Origin: Thalassospira indica
GTDB lineage: Bacteria; Pseudomonadota; Alphaproteobacteria; Rhodospirillales; Thalassospiraceae
DNA: 64,000 nt
Assembly: GCF_003403095.1 (NCBI RefSeq)
Contig: NZ_CP031555.1
Location: forward strand, 4,404,001-4,468,000
Direction: 5' to 3'
The stretch's first letter is position 1; each line of letters starts with the position of its first letter. The position numbers and the translations under genes are program-made. Below are positions 60,740 to 64,000 of this stretch, piece after piece. Below the pieces are notes generated by a model. The model saw only the letters and a list, made by a program, of their open reading frames with translations, was not told the DNA's origin and did not search any database.

Positions 60740-61165
60740 AAGAAATTGCTCATGCTAATACCCTGTGCGCTGAGCCTAACGACGAACAAGCTGCTCTACT
60801 CTTTAGCCTGCCTGACGCCACCGTGGCCGAATGTGTAGACCAAATCAATGGGTCAGTTTGGCCAACCAACACGCGATATCTCGACAAGGTGCTGATGGAA
60901 ATTTCGCGGCAGGGCTTGATTTGATCTCTATCGCCGCGCGTTAGAATGCTGATCCGCATGATGCAGAGCGACCGGCAGCTTCGTCCCGCATCGCTCCCGT
61001 CTGACCTTTGAAAATGCTGCACTGTGTATCGAACGGCAGGTATGGTGAATGCCGCATAGCAGCGAGGCGCGATCCTGAACGGCGGCAGTGGGCCGATCAA
61101 CCCGGACACGGTGATCACGGCTACAGTTCCGACGTCTGCGGCTGAGACAGGTGACATCCTTTCAG
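60740..61165. other. Gap between the ABC-3C operon and the conjugation genes
   Basis: 426 bases. It should hold the ABC-3C promoter (minus strand) and relics. Short open stretches on both strands (for example 60750-61157 minus) show no family resemblance and no good ribosome site, so no gene is called. Confidence 0.5.
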
Positions 61166-61594
61166 CTACCTGAGCCCCCCGTCCACATCCTCCGACACCT
61201 CCTGCCGCAGCTTCGGCCCCTGTGCGAGGCGCCGACCGAGAGCTGAGATAAACGCCTCGTAGCGCTCCCCAGCCTTTGCCCGCGCCGCTTTGGCCGCGGG
61301 TTCCGGCAGAGCCGGTGTTGTCGCAAGCCAGAAACGGATGAACACCGCCAGGCTTTCGACGGAGATCCCGACATCGCGTTCCAGCCGGGTGATCCGCCTG
61401 TCGATTTGATCCAGGCGCCTGGCCAGAACCGCCTCGCGGCGCTCTGCGTCATCCGGGGAGAGAAAGGATGCGATCGCTGCCTCGGCCACCATCGATTGGG
61501 ATCGATCACGCCGGGCGGCAAACTCCGCCAGCATCTGCATGACCTCAGGATCGAGGTAGACCGAAATCTTCGTCTTCTTGCGGCTGGTGGTCAT
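61166..61594 (-). CDS. CopG-like ribbon-helix-helix protein of the transfer region
   Basis: 142 residues from ATG 61594, 2 bases after the traG stop, with GGAGC upstream. N-terminal ribbon-helix-helix (KTKISVYLDPEVMQMLAEFAARRDRSQSMVAEAAIASFL), then a helical tail (RRLDQIDRRITRLERDVGIS). In related elements this gene stands between traG and trbB and probably autoregulates the transfer operon. Here the next trb gene is 15.7 kb away. Confidence 0.88.
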   Translation of the reverse strand: MTTSRKKTKISVYLDPEVMQMLAEFAARRDRSQSMVAEAAIASFLSPDDAERREAVLARRLDQIDRRITRLERDVGISVESLAVFIRFWLATTPALPEPAAKAARAKAGERYEAFISALGRRLAQGPKLRQEVSEDVDGGLR

Positions 61595-61596
61595 GA

Positions 61597-63582
61597 TCAA
61601 AGCTCCATGCCATCATCGGGATTGAGGGAGATCTGACGTGCAACACCACGCATCTGCTGCATGACACTGCGGTTACGGACGGCGCCATCCTCCTCATCCT
61701 CGGGTGGGTCGAATTCAAACTCGTTCTCGAGAAGCGTCTGCTTGTCGACCGGCTGAGGCTGCGCCAGCTCCGGCTGAAGACGGCGCTCTGACGCTGTCGG
61801 GTCCTCATCCTCCGGTCCCGTCTCGGAGACTGGCTCCAGCTCGACGTCCTGCGTTGGTACGGCCAGACCGCTCCAGTCATCCTTCCCCGAGGCGCCCACC
61901 TCCACCAAGTCGGGTGGCGGCAAGACCCGTTCGGTAAACCGCGAATCTTCGTAATACCGTGCTTTCGTCGCGCGGATCGGCGGAGTGCCTGCCACCATGA
62001 CAATCTCTTCTGAAGGCGGCAGCTGCATGATTTCTCCGGGGGTGAGCAAGGCCCGCGCGGTTTCCGACCGGGACACCATGAGATGGCTGAGCCAGGGCGC
62101 CAGACGGTGCCCGGCATAGTTTTTCATCGCCTTCATCTCGGTTGCCGTGCCAAGAGCATCAGAAACCCGTTTGGCCGTACGCTCATCATTGGTCGCGAAG
62201 CTCACCCGGACGTGGCAATTGTCGAGGATCGAATTATTCGGGCCGTAGGCCTTCTCGATCTGGTTCAACGACTGGGCGATGAGGAAGCTCTTCAGCCCGT
62301 AGCCCGCCATGAAGGCCAGCGCGCTCTCGAAGAAATCCAACCGGCCGAGCGCCGGGAACTCATCAAGCATCAGCAGCAGCCGATGCCGGTCATCCTTGCC
62401 CTGCAGGTCTTCGGTCAGGCGTCGGCCGACCTGGTTGAGGATCAGGCGGATGAGCGGCTTGGTGCGATTGATGTCAGATGGCGGCACCACGAGATACAGC
62501 GTGACAGGTCGCGCTCCCCCGACAATGTCGCCGATCCGCCAGTCGCAGCGGCGCGTGACCTGGGCGACGACAGGGTCGCGATAGAGGCCAAGGAAAGACA
62601 TCGCCGTCGACAGCACACCGGAGCGTTCATTCTCGGATTTGTTGAGCAATTCGCGGGCGGCACTGGCGACCACGGGATGCGGCCCCGCCCCGCCCAGATG
62701 TGACGTCCGCATCATCGCGCGGAGTGTGGACTCCACGGGACGCTGCGGGTCGGACAGGAAGTTGGCGACACCGGCCAGCGTCTTGTCCTTCTCGGCATAG
62801 AGGACGTGCAGGATCGCACCGACGAGCAGGCTGTGGCTGGTCTTCTCCCAGTGGTTTCGCCGCTCCAGACTTCCCTCGGGATCGACGAGAATATCCGCGA
62901 TATTCTGGACATCGCGAACCTCCCATTCCCCGCAACGCACTTCCAGCAGCGGGTTGTAGGCCGAAGAGTTCGGATTGGTCGGATCGAACAGCAGGACCCG
63001 ACCGTGCCGGGCCCGGAACCCGGCGGTCAACTGCCAGTTCTCGCCCTTGATGTCATGAACGATGGCCGAGCCGGGCCAAGTGAGAAGAGTGGGCACGACC
63101 AGCCCTACGCCCTTGCCGGAGCGCGTCGGTGCGAAGCAGAGCACATGCTCCGGCCCATCGTGGCGCAGGTATTCCCGGTCATAGCGACCGAGGACCACGC
63201 CATCCGGATCAAGAAGTCCGGCCGCCTTCACCTCGCCCATCTCCGCCCATCGGGCAGATCCATAGGTCGCGACGTTGCGGGCCTCGCGGGCGCGCCAGAC
63301 CGACATAGCGATGGCCACCCCGATAGCAATGAAGCCCCCCGAGGCGGCGATGATCCCACCTGTCGCAAAGACCGGTGGCGCGTAGGCCTCATAGAAATAC
63401 CACCACCAGAAGATGGCGGGAGGATAGTAGACGGGCGTCCCGAACAGCACGAACCAGGGCGGGCCCAGCTGTGCCTGATAGCCGAGGCTCGCGGCCACGT
63501 ATTGCGTCGCGCCCCAGGTGGTGGCCAGAATGATGAGGAAGACGATGGAGATCTGCCCCCAAAGGATTTTTGTTGCGGACAT
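61597..63582 (-). CDS. traG: TraG/VirD4-type coupling protein
   Basis: 661 residues. Two N-terminal TM helices (ISIVFLIILATTWGATQYVA, GGIIAASGGFIAIGVAIAMS). Walker A APTRSGKGVGLVVPTLLTWP near residue 150, Walker B LLLMLDEFPALGRLDFFESA, and FLIAQSLNQIEKAYG. It recruits the relaxase-DNA complex to the Trb channel. The acidic, proline-rich C-terminal ~100 residues are longer than the core needs. Followed by the CopG-like gene. Confidence 0.95.
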   Translation of the reverse strand: MSATKILWGQISIVFLIILATTWGATQYVAASLGYQAQLGPPWFVLFGTPVYYPPAIFWWWYFYEAYAPPVFATGGIIAASGGFIAIGVAIAMSVWRAREARNVATYGSARWAEMGEVKAAGLLDPDGVVLGRYDREYLRHDGPEHVLCFAPTRSGKGVGLVVPTLLTWPGSAIVHDIKGENWQLTAGFRARHGRVLLFDPTNPNSSAYNPLLEVRCGEWEVRDVQNIADILVDPEGSLERRNHWEKTSHSLLVGAILHVLYAEKDKTLAGVANFLSDPQRPVESTLRAMMRTSHLGGAGPHPVVASAARELLNKSENERSGVLSTAMSFLGLYRDPVVAQVTRRCDWRIGDIVGGARPVTLYLVVPPSDINRTKPLIRLILNQVGRRLTEDLQGKDDRHRLLLMLDEFPALGRLDFFESALAFMAGYGLKSFLIAQSLNQIEKAYGPNNSILDNCHVRVSFATNDERTAKRVSDALGTATEMKAMKNYAGHRLAPWLSHLMVSRSETARALLTPGEIMQLPPSEEIVMVAGTPPIRATKARYYEDSRFTERVLPPPDLVEVGASGKDDWSGLAVPTQDVELEPVSETGPEDEDPTASERRLQPELAQPQPVDKQTLLENEFEFDPPEDEEDGAVRNRSVMQQMRGVARQISLNPDDGMEL

Positions 63583-63609
63583 GACTGTCGCTCCTTTCCT
63601 GTGTTTTGA

Positions 63610-64000
63610 TCAGAGGCCAAGACCGAGCTTGCGGCCGAAGTCCCAATCGACCCCGCCGTCTCCGCGCGCGACGCCGGTAACGTCCCGTCCGAGGTGTTTT
63701 TCGAGGGAAGGGGACCAGGGCACCAGCTGGAAGCCGAGCGCGCCGTCAGCTCCATAGCCCTCGATCATTGCAAAGCGCCCCGAAGCCAGCGCGAGACGCT
63801 GGCGATATAGGCCGCTGACGTAGTCGCCCGCTTCCGCCTTGTTGAACGGCAACCCGGTCTCCCCCGAGAGCTGCGCGCCAACCGCCTGCAGCTCCCGGTC
63901 GCGCAAGGTTCCGAGCAGGCGCCGGGCAAAGACCACTCTGCCGCCCCGCTGCTCGGCCAGCCCCTCCGAGGTCAAATGATCGCCCCGGGCGTCCAGGGCC
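63610..64000 (-). CDS. Relaxase (DUF3363-type), C-terminal part; runs off the window
   Basis: The frame is open to the right edge (ALDARGDHLTSEGLAEQ before the first possible start), so only the last ~130 codons are present. The end FQLVPWSPSLEKHLGRDVTG, ARGDGGVDWDFGRKLGLGL is typical of the VirD2-like relaxases with DUF3363 that stand directly upstream of traG in these elements. The nuclease domain that nicks oriT lies outside the window. Confidence 0.85.
   Translation of the reverse strand, partial: ALDARGDHLTSEGLAEQRGGRVVFARRLLGTLRDRELQAVGAQLSGETGLPFNKAEAGDYVSGLYRQRLALASGRFAMIEGYGADGALGFQLVPWSPSLEKHLGRDVTGVARGDGGVDWDFGRKLGLGL

Noticed and set aside
60750..61157. 135-codon minus-strand frame in the gap before the CopG-like gene
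   Set aside because: No family pattern, no ribosome site and odd composition; probably relic sequence.
1..64000. tRNA genes, rRNA and CRISPR arrays
   Set aside because: No cloverleaf-like or regularly spaced repeat pattern was found by eye. A tRNAscan-SE and CRISPR-finder run would settle it.

Overview
The window reads as an alphaproteobacterial chromosome segment (about 1-9.0 kb) followed by about 55 kb of a mobile element that continues past the right edge. The left part is visibly poorer in G+C, has no transposases, and carries chromosome-type genes: an ankyrin protein, small lipoproteins, a NarL/FixJ-type regulator, and a 944-residue lipoprotein with a pre-toxin-like segment. The genus cannot be fixed from sequence alone; a Rhodospirillales-like host is a guess. 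A strong terminator (8976-9013) and a 10-bp inverted repeat (9023-9060) lie at the change to G+C-rich, IS-laden DNA.

9.2-19.0 kb: a Fic protein that has lost its N-terminal inhibitory part, an IS110-family transposase, an IS21 istA truncated against a flavoprotein fragment, and a MexEF-type efflux operon (mfp-rnd-merR-FAD fragment). An IS256-family element with an exact 8-bp target duplication has cut the first 35 codons off the mfp gene.

19.0-34.9 kb: a metal-handling island. It holds a Zn/Cd/Pb-type P1B ATPase with an ArsR/SmtB sensor, a glutaredoxin plus [2Fe-2S]/FAD reductase pair, DUF305 and CopZ-like proteins, a three-HMA CopA, CueR, an MFS transporter, a CsoR-glutaredoxin/MauE-DUF305 operon, a second ArsR, a second identical IS256 copy, a CDF exporter and a second CopZ. 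Six promoters share TTGACC, a 19-bp spacer with a TGGAA-type half site, and a -10 beginning CA. They tie the copper genes, the thiol/redox pair and the efflux pump into one MerR-type (CueR-like) regulon. Three ArsR-type operators (TTGAA...TTCAA) lie before the P1B ATPase, the CDF gene and a LysR gene.

34.9-45.5 and 61.2-64 kb: a Trb-type (P-type) conjugation module: relaxase (partial), traG, a CopG-like gene, then trbB-C-D-E-J-K-L-F-G-I, DUF2274 and LysR. Between the CopG-like gene and trbB sit about 15.7 kb of cargo: a dead IS1182-type element, two convergent HEPN-motif genes, IS1380, a TetR-regulated RND pump, a truncated IS21, an IS66 scrap, the tail of an AAA ATPase, and an intact three-gene ABC-3C-type conflict system (nuclease-like effector, middle component, DUF3732-like ATPase). 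The whole is best read as an integrative conjugative element (or integrated plasmid) carrying copper/zinc resistance, efflux and defence cargo, heavily shuffled by insertion sequences. No tRNA, rRNA or CRISPR array was seen.
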